Shown piece by piece: positions 20,817-31,399 of a stretch of 64,000 bases of DNA. Location of the stretch: the NCBI GenBank assembly GCA_961205875.1, contig OY540821.1, positions 682,001 through 746,000 on the forward strand, given 5' to 3'. Each line of letters opens with the position of its first letter. The first letter of the stretch is position 1. The notes beneath the pieces are model-generated. The model ran no database searches, was not told the DNA's origin, and saw nothing but the letters and a program-made list of their open reading frames with translations. Source of the DNA: Sialis fuliginosa (lineage: Eukaryota; Arthropoda; Insecta; Megaloptera; Sialidae). The translations under genes were made by a program, and so were the position numbers.

Positions 20817-21862
20817 GTCTATTGTTACTGCGTAAAATTAGCATTTTAATACCGCTATTTTTTTTTGCTTAAAAAATTATTAAATGTCATCGAGACATTT
20901 TTCAAAATTGTTTTTGTTCTATACAAACCATCTTAGAGTCCATAAATCATTTTCTTTGAACGCTTGGCACGGAATAGTGGGGTACGATAAAAAAATTTAG
21001 TTTATTATTCAAAAACTAGAAAGTATCAGCTTCAAAAAAAGTCCTGGCTTATTAGAATTGAATCATTTTTCGCGGAAATATGGTAATTTAAAAAAATTCC
21101 ATTTCTTATTGTTGGTCAACGCTAAAAAAGATGGAAAAAATATATTTTAGTTAAATAAAAAATTTGACAACTGTGAACATGAAGAAATAAAAATCGCAGG
21201 AACTTGCAATTTTAGATACATTTTTGGGACACTATTAACTAAAGTAAAACACTTTTACATTTAAGGTTTCGCCATTTTTGACAAAATGGCGGCCAGATAA
21301 CTAAAAAATGAGAAAATACCGTTTTTTACGTGTTTTAAAAACGAAAATCATGGGAGGAATAAATTTTTATTTACAAAATCGTATGTAATCATTTAAAAGA
21401 GAACACGTTCAGCTTTTTAATGATATCAAGTTAATTATTGTACGATCATTATTTCAGGATATACAGGAGTTTAAAGTCAAAAGTGTTATTTTACTTTGAT
21501 AGTGGATAACGCGGTCAAAAAAAATCGTACGAGGATGAAAAAAAAAACACATTTTTAAGAGAAAAGAACAAGCTTTCGAACGCTTGTATTAAGTTTCTCG
21601 TAAAAAAAGTTTGCAAAAATTTTACGATTTCAAAGTTTATAAAAACTTAAGGGATAATTTTTCGAACTCTTTTAACCCTTCCCACAGAGCGGCAGGAGAT
21701 GATAAAAATTATTGAGCTCTTGGTTCAAAAATTAGAAAGTACAAGCTTACGAATGGTTTTTAGATCATGCAAATCCAATCCTTTTTCGTTGAGATATAAC
21801 TGTTTGAAAATTCGTAAAAAATTTGCTTTTTAAAAATTATTCTTTAATTTTTTTGATGAGTT

Positions 21863-22110
21863 TAGTTTAAAATCGTACTCGATTGTTTTTATTAGAAACA
21901 TGTGACTCAGTTGCCAATGTGACTAGCTCCACTAACATGGCGACGATATTAAACCAGTGTTTCTCAACCGGGAGTTCAGAAGTTGTGTGAAAGGGGTCCG
22001 TGAGTTGTAAACAGACTGATATGATGAGTGTATAATAACTGCAATAATCCATGTTAAACTTGATATACTTACTTTTCAAAATATCTGAAAAAGAATTAAC
22101 AACATATATT
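21863..22110. mobile_element. Fragment with a hAT (Charlie-like) terminus
   Basis: CAGTGTTTCTCAACCGGGAG at about 21955-21974, followed by AGGGGTCCGTGAG, is the widespread terminal sequence of hAT elements. No opposite end was found nearby. The 70-codon minus ORF here is not credible. Confidence 0.5.
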
Positions 22111-22530
22111 TCTTTATTTATCTACTATATATAGACAACTGCCCTCACCGACTGACTGATTCACAATCATTTTCGCGACCAAAAAACTTAACTTAGAACC
22201 TTGAAATTTGGTATATATATTCATTGGGGATTTAAAATACCAACTAGTGGGCCTTTTTTGAATAAGTTTATAAATGGGATAACAAGGGGCCCCCAATTTT
22301 TCAAAACGCTTCAATTTTTTTTTGTTATATTCCTTGGGCAATATAATGTAAGGTTCAAATTTCAGATAAAAAAAAATGAAAAAAAAAAATGTTTTGATGT
22401 AAAAAACTATCAAAACAAAAATCGATATTAGATTTATTTAATTTTTTAAATTGACAACCATGAACCCGTGTCTGATTTTTGAAAAAGATGTTAATGAGGA
22501 GAAAATAAACAAAATACGTTTACATGCGCA
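22111..22530. repeat. Dispersed repeat, copy 1 (Helitron-like 5' start?)
   Basis: From TTATCTACTATATATA through CTTGAAATTTGGTATATATA and ACTAGTGGGCCTTTTTTGAA to ACAAAATACGTTTACAT, it matches 42838-43275. A start at A|TCTACTATATATA would suit a Helitron, but no CTAG end with a hairpin is visible. Overlapping ORFs on both strands reflect the repeat. Confidence 0.55.
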
Positions 22531-23341
22531 TAAAAAAAAACAAATTAAAGCTGAATAAACAAGTTAACTGACCAATGTATTGGTTTAACTGAAAAAAAAT
22601 TTCCCGAGCCCGCGAACCCTTAAAAAAAATAAAAAAATAAGGAAAATTTTTGTGTCCCACTATTTCTTATGATTACACGATAACCGTAACTCAAAAAAAA
22701 AAAATACGCTATAAAATCTCAAAACTAGAAACTTGAAGCTTTAAAATGCTTATTGTTTTATTTGTATACGACCATTTTTCAGAGATACAGCTCTTCAAAA
22801 AACACTTTAAAAAAGTTTAAATTGTTTGTTCCTTTAATTTTTTGGATAAGTGTATATAAATAAATACATACAAGTACGATCGTATATCAACTACAATACA
22901 CTTATTTAACACGCGAATACCTGTAATTTATTTTAATTATCAAATCATAATTGAATAAACAGCCATAAATGCATATTAATTAACTGTCAAATCTGAATAA
23001 CAATTGAATAAAGAAACTATAGAAGCACGTCACATACCTCTATATTATATCAAAATTTAGTTCAGTGTTGCGTCTCGCGCATGCGCAAATGGAAACGATA
23101 CTGTTAGAAAAAATATAAAATTTAGCCATCCGGTTTTAGTAGTAATTCCATAGGCATCCACTATCCAGTTATATAATACCAGATCAGTGTACAAAACCAA
23201 TCAAATAAGGTTAAGTCAGGTTGTCGAGATTATAAACTACTGGTTAAAGCAGAGTAGGGGAAACATAACCAAAATACAAAACTCTTTAAAATAACTTAAC
23301 TAATAGTTTATTAACGTAATATTACAATGATGAGGGTAGTA
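22531..23341. other. Spacer with a solo transposon end
   Basis: CCTTTAATTTTTTGGATAAG at about 22832-22851, followed by TGTA, looks like the right end of a TA element related to P1/P2 (compare AAAAAATTAAAGGA). No left partner is certain. CGCGCATGCGCAAATG occurs near 23077. No gene. Confidence 0.45.
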
Positions 23342-24672
23342 CCGTAAAATGCGCCAACTTTGTGCCACTTTTTGAGGTTTTTAAGCATATCTTCCTTATT
23401 TATTGAGATAACGGGATGGGCATTTTACCCAACATAACTACACATCTCAGAAATATAATCCTGTTGCTGAAAAAAATCCAGGTAGCATGAGAAGGGAGGG
23501 AGAATTTTTTTCGAGTGACATAAAATTTATAAGTGCACCAACTATGTGCCATCATCTTTTCTCATCTAAAATGCGTGTTAAACATGTCCTGGCTCAAAGT
23601 TGTCACACTCCAGTTATTCACGATTGAAAAGAGTATGTAATGTATAAAAAAAAGTTTTAATTATTTTTCCCAAGTTATTGGGAAATAAAAAAATTCACTT
23701 GAACATCAACATTTTATTAATCTGTATACATTTAACTGTCTTACAACGTACCTAATTAATGTAAAATTCAAGAAAGTTGTATAATTGATATAATTAAACT
23801 AAATTATAATATTAAGTAATTTGGACAGGCCCGTATTAACGAAAATTTACAAATGATGTTATTAAAAATATATAAAGCAAAAAAAAATTAAATTACAAAA
23901 AAAACAACCCCCTATCTCGCATAAGAACCGAGATATTTATAATTTTGTATAATGAATAAAAATCATATTCATTTTCATATAATTTTTAATCGAAAATATT
24001 GACTATAAATTATCCCTAATACGTGCCTGACCTAAATATTTAAGATTAAATTTTAGTTTAATTAGTAGGTTCGTTAATATCAAAACTGTCGTTGTTTAGC
24101 ATATACATTTTCATACAATTTTTATTTAAAAAAAATAATTATTAAAAAACAGTATACATTGCTCTTAATGTGTTCAAGACTGGTGCCAATACCTTAGTCC
24201 GGGAAAAATAACGAAAACCACGAAAACTATTGAAATAATACGGATTCAGTGATGGGAACAAATGGCACATAGTTGTCACACGTTTCTCTCATTTTTTGAA
24301 AACGTTGGTACCACAAGTAAATACAACAACTTGAGAAATCGCCGATTCGGCTATTTCACCTTTAATAGTATAGGAATAGAATCATGAACTCTCAACGAAT
24401 CAAAATAAATCCGAAATATGTATTCCAGAGGAGACTTTCCCGAAGATTTGGATAACTGGAAAAACAACACTATCACCTTAATATTTTTCGAAATCACATG
24501 ATAAGAATGATAAGGTTGGAAATGTGGAAATTCACTTCTCGCATGTCAGAGCTGTTCTGAGTATTTTTTTGGAAGCTTTATAACAACAACCGATTCCGCT
24601 AGAAAGCTTTCTGTCCGAAATCAGCAGTGGCACATAGTTGGGTCACTGGCACAAAGTTGGCGCACTTTACGG
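23342..24672. mobile_element. 1.33-kb TIR element with TA flanks
   Basis: Ends CCGTAAAATGCGCCAACTTT and its near complement, flanked by TA at 23340-23341 and 24673-24674. Words such as GTGCCA and GTTGTCACAC recur internally (about 23550, 23605, 24275, 24640), always in context similar to the termini. No transposase ORF. Confidence 0.8.
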
Positions 24673-24826
24673 TATATGTTATAATATGTATTATACAGTT
24701 ATAAATTATAATATCTAATCTACAAGATCTACAATTACGAAAAATACGAAAATGACCACGCGATTTCAAAACATTCGCAAAAAATAATTTTGCAAACGCC
24801 TACTGATGCCTCCCTTTAAAAAGTCC

Positions 24827-25681
24827 TTAATTAGTATGTGTTAATAATTTATGTCTTACTAAGGAAAATTTATGTCTACAACTATATTTACATTGGTCGC
24901 ATTTTAAAGGTTTTTCATTAATATGTGTTAATTTATGAGTTGATAAATTTACTTTTTGTCTACAGCTATATTCACATCGGTCACATTTAAAAGGTCTTTC
25001 ATTAGTATGTGTTAATTTATGTGTTGATAAATTTACTTTCTGTATACAGCTATATTCACATATGTCGCATTTAAAGGGTTTTACATTCGTATGTGTTAAT
25101 TTATGAGTTGATAAATTTGCTTTTTGTCTACAGCTAAATTCACATCGGTCACATTTTAAAGGTCTTTCATTAGTATGTGTTAATTTATGCTTTGCTAAAT
25201 AAACTTTAGTTTTAAATTTATAATCGCAACTGTCACATTTAAAAAGCCTTTCTTTAGAATGGGTTTGTTTATGTATTACTAAATTTGATTTTTGTTTACA
25301 GCTATATTCACATTGGTCGCATTTAAAAGGTCTTTCATTAGTATGTGTTAATTTATGAGTCAACAAATTTTGTTTATGTTTACTACTATAGTTGCATTGA
25401 TCACATTTATGTTTTTCTATTTTTACACTAGTTTTATGAGAACGTTGTTTAGTTAAACTGGACTCGTTGTTAATTATTTCATTATTACAATATGTAGTAA
25501 TAATAAGATCTTCATTTTCTACTTCGTTTTTAATTTCTGGTACATATTCTTCTTTAATAACCAAGTCTTCCTGAAAACCGACCATTATTTTACTGTCACA
25601 ATTTGTTTTTAAGGGATCTTCGTTTTCTTGTTGTTGGCTTTTAGTTTCTGGTACGTTTTCTTCTTTAACAATCAAGTCTTC
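24827..25681 (-). CDS. Z3 exon 2: seven-finger C2H2 protein with duplicated acidic module
   Basis: Probable nuclear DNA-binding zinc-finger protein. It opens after an acceptor (TTTCAG, AG at 25683-25682) with EDLIVKEENVPE. Thirty-seven codons later a second, in-frame copy reads FQEDLVIKEEYVPEIK and keeps its own acceptor-like GGTTTTCAG, so splicing could enter at 25681 or at 25570 and include or skip 37 residues. A spacer (TTYCNNEIINNESS, then TKQRSHKTSVKIEKH) is followed by seven fingers with TNERPFKC-type linkers. The last finger has H-x4-H (HKLLTH) and the frame ends TNstop. Exon 2 encodes 284 residues; with E1 at 26946-27056 the product would be 321. The frame is intact. Confidence 0.88.
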   Translation of the reverse strand, partial: EDLIVKEENVPETKSQQQENEDPLKTNCDSKIMVGFQEDLVIKEEYVPEIKNEVENEDLIITTYCNNEIINNESSLTKQRSHKTSVKIEKHKCDQCNYSSKHKQNLLTHKLTHTNERPFKCDQCEYSCKQKSNLVIHKQTHSKERLFKCDSCDYKFKTKVYLAKHKLTHTNERPLKCDRCEFSCRQKANLSTHKLTHTNVKPFKCDICEYSCIQKVNLSTHKLTHTNERPFKCDRCEYSCRQKVNLSTHKLTHINEKPLKCDQCKYSCRHKFSLVRHKLLTHTN

Positions 25682-25806
25682 CTGAAATACGTAACTCAAT
25701 ATAGTAATAAATTGATAATGCTAAAAAGAACATACAAATAACTTTTTTAAACTCAATTGTTTTATTAATGCTACATATTTTTACACATATTTATTAATGA
25801 AGTTTA

Positions 25807-25825
25807 CCCCCCCCCCCCCCCCCCC
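25807..25825. repeat. 19-base poly-C tract
   Basis: An uninterrupted run of 19 C in AT-rich DNA within the proposed Z3 intron, 126 bases upstream of the acceptor. On the transcribed strand it is poly-G. Confidence 0.95.
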
Positions 25826-25904
25826 TATTGTCTCAATTTCACTTCTATAACAAGCCGAGCATTGTAACGTGTTTTACCCTTTTCCTATAACATTAGGAAT
25901 ACAG

Positions 25905-26620
25905 GAAAAATGGTTGGGTACTTTTTAAGGTTTCGTCCGTCCGTTCGTTCTTTTCACTCAAAGCTAAACTATATAAGCTAGAAACTTAAAATTTTTACTG
26001 AACATGTAAAATGACGCCCTCTAGTAACAGATGTACAAATATATTGAAAAAAATAATTTTTAAAGGAGGAATTAAGGAGCTATAGTTAGGTAAAAAAAAA
26101 TTTATACCAAGGCATGTGTCACGTTAAAATGTATAACCAAACAAGCGAAATTTGACCCTTTTTCTATTTTTTTTTAAATCAAAAATGGTGCCTGCAGGGG
26201 GCTTCAAAGCAAATAAAAAAAAATTAAAAAAATTGTATACCAAGACGTGTGGGATGTCAAAATATACATCTCAATTAGAGGAATATGACCTTAATTTTTA
26301 TTTTATTTCTAACTCAAAAATGGTGCCCGTAGGGAGCTAAAAGTACTATTTAATTGTCCCCACCACCTCTATCTTTGTAACTACTGGCTCAAAAGATCTG
26401 AAAAAAATTTGGTAAAGAGGCTTTGGTGGGACTACCAACGACAAATACTAGAGCCAACAATATAATTTTAAAATTTGGAATAATACGGAGGGGCGTCATA
26501 GAATTTTTTATTTTGATATCTAGGCAAGTGGGGTGTCAAAATGTAGATATCAATTAGTAGAACTTCGGAACCCTTATAGCATATACTCGTGTATGTCTTG
26601 CCCAAATTATTTATTTATGT
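25905..26620. mobile_element. Half copy of the GGGTTCCGAA palindromic family
   Basis: Includes CGTCCGTCCGTTCGTTC, CTATATAAGCTAGAAACTT and ACTGAACATGTAAAATGACG, matching one arm of 54750-55388. It ends with CTTCGGAACCCTTATAGCAT. Its inverted counterpart lies at about 31400-31985. Lies in the Z3 intron. ORF 26152-26340 falls within it. Confidence 0.7.
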
Positions 26621-26945
26621 AAAATATTAGTAACTATAACTTTTCTTTGAAACTTATTCTTAAATTACACTTCGTTTCAAATTATAAGCGAAAAATTAAC
26701 TTTTTGTTTTTCTTTATTTTTTTCGAAGTTTTTAATTCTAATATTTTTGTTTTAGTCCCGAAACATCTTAAAAAAGTTTAATTAAAAAAAAATGCAAATA
26801 TGTAATTATATTTCAGTTTATTAAACCATTTTATTGTTTAGGAACCACTGTTTTCTATCTAAGCATCTGTCAAACATACCATAATTATGAAACCTAATCT
26901 GTATTTACTAATATATGATTCAAAATTAACTTTGTATTTTTTTAC

Positions 26946-27056
26946 CTCATATTCCTGCTTGTAGTGTTTAGAATAGTCATCATATGTTTCAATATCCTCA
27001 AGACAATCGATGTCTTCTATTTCTTCCTTTATAAATTCCTGTTTAACGTGAAACAT
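26946..27056 (-). CDS. Z3 exon 1: acidic N-terminal module
   Basis: ATG at 27056-27054 opens 37 codons, MFHVKQEFIKEEIEDIDC, then LEDIETYDDYSKHYKQEYE, and stops at GAG|GTAAAA (donor 26945-26944), phase 0. VKQE, IKEE and YKQE recur as in the other E1 copies. It joins in frame to EDLIVKEE of 24827-25681. Without splicing the frame would add a short non-conserved tail, which argues for the splice. Confidence 0.78.
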
Positions 27057-27393
27057 TTCAACACAGTAATATTACAATACAAATTTACTTATAATTATAA
27101 TAGCACACAGAACATAAACAAACGTACAATCTTATATCAATCGATTAATATAAATATAATATGATACGATCATGTATTAAAAAACTACCTATGTATGTTT
27201 AATGCGGTGTTCACACCAAAGAAAACAAAACAGCAACACGGTGTTTGAAAACACGTCGTATTTAAAAATGCATAGGGTTTATTGCACTTTTGTCAAAAAG
27301 ACACGATGTTGCTGTTTTGTTTTTTCGGTCTGAACACGGCATAATAATTATGATCATAATATAGAATGCGTACAATTAATAGCTACTTATTTC

Positions 27394-27403
27394 GCGCATG
27401 CGC
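27394..27403. promoter_or_regulatory. GCGCATGCGC palindrome upstream of Z3
   Basis: This self-complementary core matches the NRF-1/Erect-wing binding consensus. It is 338 bases from the E1 ATG. The same core stands about 80 bases from the ATG in Z5 and Z6, each followed by the block GAACTAGAGCAGTGATACTC, so it is probably a shared promoter element. Confidence 0.55.
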
Positions 27404-27774
27404 TGCCCTCAGTTTCTCTGGCTGCTAATGTGAACTAGAGCAGTGATACTCAACATTTTTATATCATTGCCTTTGTTTTATACTAAATATTAATATATAT
27501 TATTCTTGAAAAAAAATCAGGTGCAGGATAAGGGACATGACAATATTTTTATTTTATTTATTACAATATTATACCATCCAAAGAGCGACAATAGTCTGAA
27601 GGCGGGGCACTCCTCCCCTTGGATCGAGTAAATTAATTCAATACTTACTTTATTCATTAATCTAGTTGTGAAAAAATTAAATAAAAATAAATTATATAAA
27701 TATTTATTGGTGTAATTATTTTTATACAAATTTTGTATCTGCTATAATATCACTTATAACTACATACATTCTTA
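27404..27774. other. Spacer including the conserved Z promoter block
   Basis: GTGAACTAGAGCAGTGATAC at about 27431-27450 is the block shared with Z5 and Z6. The rest is AT-rich. The minus ORF 27517-27729 has no recognisable feature. Confidence 0.5.
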
Positions 27775-28128
27775 AAGTGACCAGAATTCTAAAACCCTGA
27801 TGCGGGACACCTCCCCCCACATACACATAGGGAAAAATATTTAACAAAAATAAAAAAATTTTATAAAAATAATTTTTTATAAAAATTTAAATAATATAGT
27901 TTTTGTATTATAGATAAAAAAAAATTAACATTTTACAGTTTGAATAAAATCTAAAGACCTTTTTTTTTATTTAGTCCTCAAATTGAAATTCAATTCTTAA
28001 TTATTTTCTACATAAACAATACACTAAAAAAAAAAAAAAAGGTCTTCACATGTCTAATCCAGGACGCTTTCCGGGACACTTTGTGATGCAGGACAGGCCA
28101 CTCAAATCCGGGACGTCTGGTCACTTTA
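27775..28128. mobile_element. MITE with AGTGACCAGA termini
   Basis: Left AAGTGACCAGAATTC and right GACGTCTGGTCACTT form inverted ends. Internal GCGGGACACC and CGGGACACTTTGTG repeat the 'CCGGGAC' word typical of this type. The target site could be TTA/TTA or TA. Length about 354 bases; no ORF. Confidence 0.65.
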
Positions 28129-29107
28129 TACATTCTTATAACTAGGTTTGTAAGAAATTACAGATTCAATATTATAAAAATCCTTGTTTGGAGTTCCAAA
28201 GAAAATGTTACGAATTAATATTTAGAAAATTGAGCTGCGTATGTGTGTAAGTAGGTACTGGTCCCGTACTCTCGTGTTCACTCGACTTTATATAATTAAT
28301 AACTAACTGTAAGTTATTCCCTAAAATTTCGAACGCAACGAAAATATCGTATTTTTTAATCTCAATTCGACTTTTCGATCGTAAAATATCGAATGAAAAA
28401 ATTATTTGTTTGTTTATGTTTTAATATACATAATTATTTTTTTCAAAATCGAGGTTGTAGAGAATTTTATAACGAACAACTTTTATTTGAAACTTTTTTT
28501 ATATAATACTTATTTAGACCGGTATTTAACAAAAGTCAGAAAATATGAAGAATTTTGTAACTGAACCATGGTTTACTCATGACGCAGACAACCAAAATCA
28601 GATCAAATTTAGGATATTATTGTAAACTACTTTTGTAATAAATCCTGTGAGTATCAAAATTGTACCTTAAAATAACCTGTTTTAGCCTCCACAGCCAGAA
28701 CTATACTTCAACACAGACAAAATTTGCTCTCGGCAAAATAATTCCGCGAACTATCCTATTTCTAATAATCCTTATTCTCAAATAATAATTTATCCTGACT
28801 CACTCATTGCTAAACTTTTGTTTATACTAACTTTTTGGTATTCAAAAAAATATACTGGGGCGACCGACCATATTCGCCCAGGGCGTAAAATTCATAAATA
28901 CGTCCCTGCCCTAAAAGTGAGTGCAGGGGTCAGAGTTCCCCACATTAGATCTAAATATTTCTTATGTAGTGAAGGTGTATATTCAAAGTAACTAATTGCG
29001 TTAAAGGGGGCATGATCTATTAAAATATTCCTACGTAACTAATGGCGTTTTAGGGGAAGGAGCTCCCCAATAAAGATCTAATATATACCTACCTAAGAAA
29101 GTGGCTT
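28129..29107. other. Spacer left of Z4 exon 2
   Basis: No ORF of note. GGGGCGACCGACCATATTCG at about 28857 looks like part of a dispersed repeat, but no partner was found. Near 28.97-29.10 kb, short diverged repeats of AAAGGGGGCATGATC type occur. Confidence 0.4.
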
Positions 29108-29836
29108 TTAAAGGGGGTGCAGAGAAAAGGGTTTTTGACATGAACTCGCTGCAAGTTGGCCCTGCGGCGAGTTGTCATTTGAATGTGTTAATTTATGTGT
29201 ATTCAAATGTTTTTTATGTCTGCAACTATATTCACAATGGTCGCATTTAAAAGGTCGGTCGTTAGAATGTGTAAATGTATGTTTTTTCAAATGAATTTTT
29301 AATCTGAAACTATTTTCACATTGGTCGCATTTAAAAGGTCGTTCATTAGAATGTGTTAATTTATGTCTATTCAAATTACCTTTATGTGTACATCTGTATT
29401 CACACTGGTCGCATTTAAAAGGTCGGTAATTAGAATGTGTTAATTTATGTGTTTTCAAATTATTTTTTAGACTGAAACTATTTTCACAACGGTTGCATTT
29501 AAAAGGTCGGTCGTTAGAATGTGTTAATTTATGTGTATTCAATTGAATTTTTAGTCTGTAACTATTTTCACACTGGTCGCATTTAAAAGGTCGTTCATTA
29601 GAATGTATTAATTTATGTCTATTCAAATTACTTTTGTTTGTACAACTATAATCACATAGCTCGCATTAAAAAGGTCGTTTATTAGAATGTGTTAATTTAT
29701 GTTTATTTAAATCACTTGAAAATAAAGACTTAACATTAGTTAAGAGTCTTGTTTTTTCACTAATATCTTGATTTTCTGGTTGCTCATTTTGAATGTCGGT
29801 GTCTGTCAGATTGTCTTCATTGACTTCCAGGTCTTC
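29108..29836 (-). pseudogene. Z4 exon 2: zinc-finger array broken by a stop
   Basis: It opens at the acceptor ATTTTGCAG with EDLEVNEDNLTDTDIQNE. The first finger has lost its CxxC half (only SSDLNKHKLTH remains). In the next linker the expected AAA (Lys of RPFKC) is TAA, giving RPF-stop-CELC; downstream the same frame continues through six complete fingers (CELC to CDHC) with SNERPFKC and SNDRPFKC linkers to a stop at 29108. The tail after the last finger (NSPQGQLAASSCQKPF) is unlike other members and probably comes from adjoining non-gene DNA. Downstream translation could restart at the Met at 29626 within finger 2. One nonsense change in an otherwise open array suggests recent inactivation or an assembly error. 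Candidate E1 is 34242-34415. Confidence 0.85.
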
Positions 29837-29884
29837 CTGCAAAATAATATTTGATAATTCAATGCAATGTAGATTATCCATGGC

Positions 29885-31293
29885 CATAGGCGTAGCCAGG
29901 GTGGGCAGGGGGGGGGAGGCGCTTGCCCCCCCCTAGCTTGTCGACAAAAAGTAATAAGTAAATCAGTATTATTGTCCAAACAGGATATTTCTAGACTTCT
30001 ATGATGTCCATTGGATTTTTGAACGTAAATTTATATTTTGGATCCAGAAAATCAAATATCAAAGTTTTTTTTAATCACAATCTTTTATTTTTAAATGTAA
30101 ACTAAAATATCAGGCAAAATTAAAAATAAAATAAAAACACCTAAAGGCAAAGGTCGCAGTGTTGGCAACAGTGAAAACTGTGTTTTGTGTTAAAATAACT
30201 ACCCACAAAAGCATGGGCAAAGGGGGACGCTTGCCCCTCCCCCTAGCTCGTGAACTAAGAGTAACAAATGAATCAGTTCATTGGCTAAATATTAACATTT
30301 TTAGATTCGAAAATTTAAATATCATTGTTTTTTTTATTGCAATCTCTTGTTATAGCGGGTAAACTATTCATGTCATTGCCTTTTTATCCTTTTTATACAA
30401 AAAAAATAAGTTTTTTTGATATTTCAACTATACATGTATACTCACGGAAAAAATTAAAGGACCACTTTTATTTTTCGAAAAAATTGCTCATTTTCAAAGT
30501 AATGCCGATAGGTCAAATATGATCCGTTTTTTACTTATAGGATATGAAAATTGAAGGAAATTTTATCATCTTTTCGAATTTAGGGGTATTTTTGTGTTAT
30601 TAAACTTATTTTTGTGACCAAATCGCGGTTTAATAAAAAATAAAAAAATTGATTTTTTACAATTTTGAAAGATGCCCACGGGGATGTTAAATTTTTTTCC
30701 TAAAATTTCAAAATAACCGTTTTTTGTAGGAAATTTTTTCAGCTTTAAAACGCTTTTTCAAATTTGTTTTATAATTTTTTGGTGTCGCGATATTCGAGTT
30801 TGAATGAAAAAAGTTCCAAAAAGGTTTAAACGACCATAAAAGGCCTAATGTTGGTCGCACAGAAAAAAAAAGAATATTAAAGCTTAAATAATCGCCTATT
30901 GTCTAGTAGTATTTAAAAAATGTTAGACCTTTTATGGTCGTTTAAAACTTTTTGGTACTTTTTTCATTCAAACTCGAATATCGCAACACCAAAAAATTAT
31001 AAAACAAAATTGAAAAGTTAATGAAAATCACGGATTTTCACGAGCCAAAGTTCCATGTTTCACATTTCGAGGCTCTAGACGCCAAAAATTTGAGGCCCAT
31101 TGAAAATATTTTTATTAAACAAATTTTTTATAAAACTTTTTAGGTAAGGTTACCATAATAATGTGAGAGCTTTTTTTGCTCACCCCTTTCTCATTACCCC
31201 GGGGTCCTAGGCAAAACACGCCGACCAATCGGTTTAAAAAAAAAAAATTTTGCCCCCCCCCCCCCCCTGAACAAAATCCTGGCTACGCCCATG
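29885..31293. mobile_element. 1.4-kb hAT-like element with perfect 8-bp duplication
   Basis: Ends CATAGGCGTAGCCAGG and CCTGGCTACGCCCATG. TCCATGGC flanks both sides (29877-29884 and 31294-31301), an exact 8-bp duplication. Both ends carry G- or C-runs (GGGGGGGG, CCCCCCC). It is interrupted by a partial P1 copy at 30441-31017. An inverted partial copy without P1 is at about 53755-54393. The left end is 48 bases upstream of the Z4 acceptor. Confidence 0.85.
30441..31017. mobile_element. P1 copy 3, truncated
   Basis: Begins CTCACGGAAAAAATTAAAGG (two bases short of the full end), follows the left arm to about 30920, then jumps into right-arm sequence and stops near 31017. The centre and far end are lost. 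Confidence 0.8.
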
Positions 31294-31399
31294 TCCATGG
31301 CCCCCAAGGAACTGACAGGACTCTAACCCTGGGGCTAAAAGAGGCCCGGTGCGGCGTACACTGGGGCAAGAGACCTTCAAAGTTGGCATTAAATCAAAT
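31294..31399. other. GC-richer island between two elements
   Basis: GGGGCTAAAAGAGGCCCGGT and CGGCGTACACTGGGGCAAG are unlike the surrounding DNA. No gene. ORFs over 31176-31496 on both strands do not resemble protein. Confidence 0.35.

Larger units (their letters stand above)
17035..21862. mobile_element. Palindromic TA-flanked element, family P2, hosting two insertions
   Basis: Ends AACTCATCAAAAAAATAAAG and its complement, flanked by TA at 17033-17034 and 21863-21864. Arms are inverted copies, with the centre near 20190 (GAAACGCGAGAATAGAACCC at about 20112 against its complement near 20265). Without the two nested elements it would be about 2.1 kb, like P1. The right arm has about 340 extra bases (about 21440-21780) not seen in the left. 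ORFs at 17388-17621 and about 20940-21150 are the two arms of the same non-coding repeat. Confidence 0.85.

Noticed and set aside
22111-22530. Complete Helitron
   Set aside because: The 5' TCTACTATATATA start is suggestive, but neither copy has CTAG with a hairpin at the shared 3' limit.
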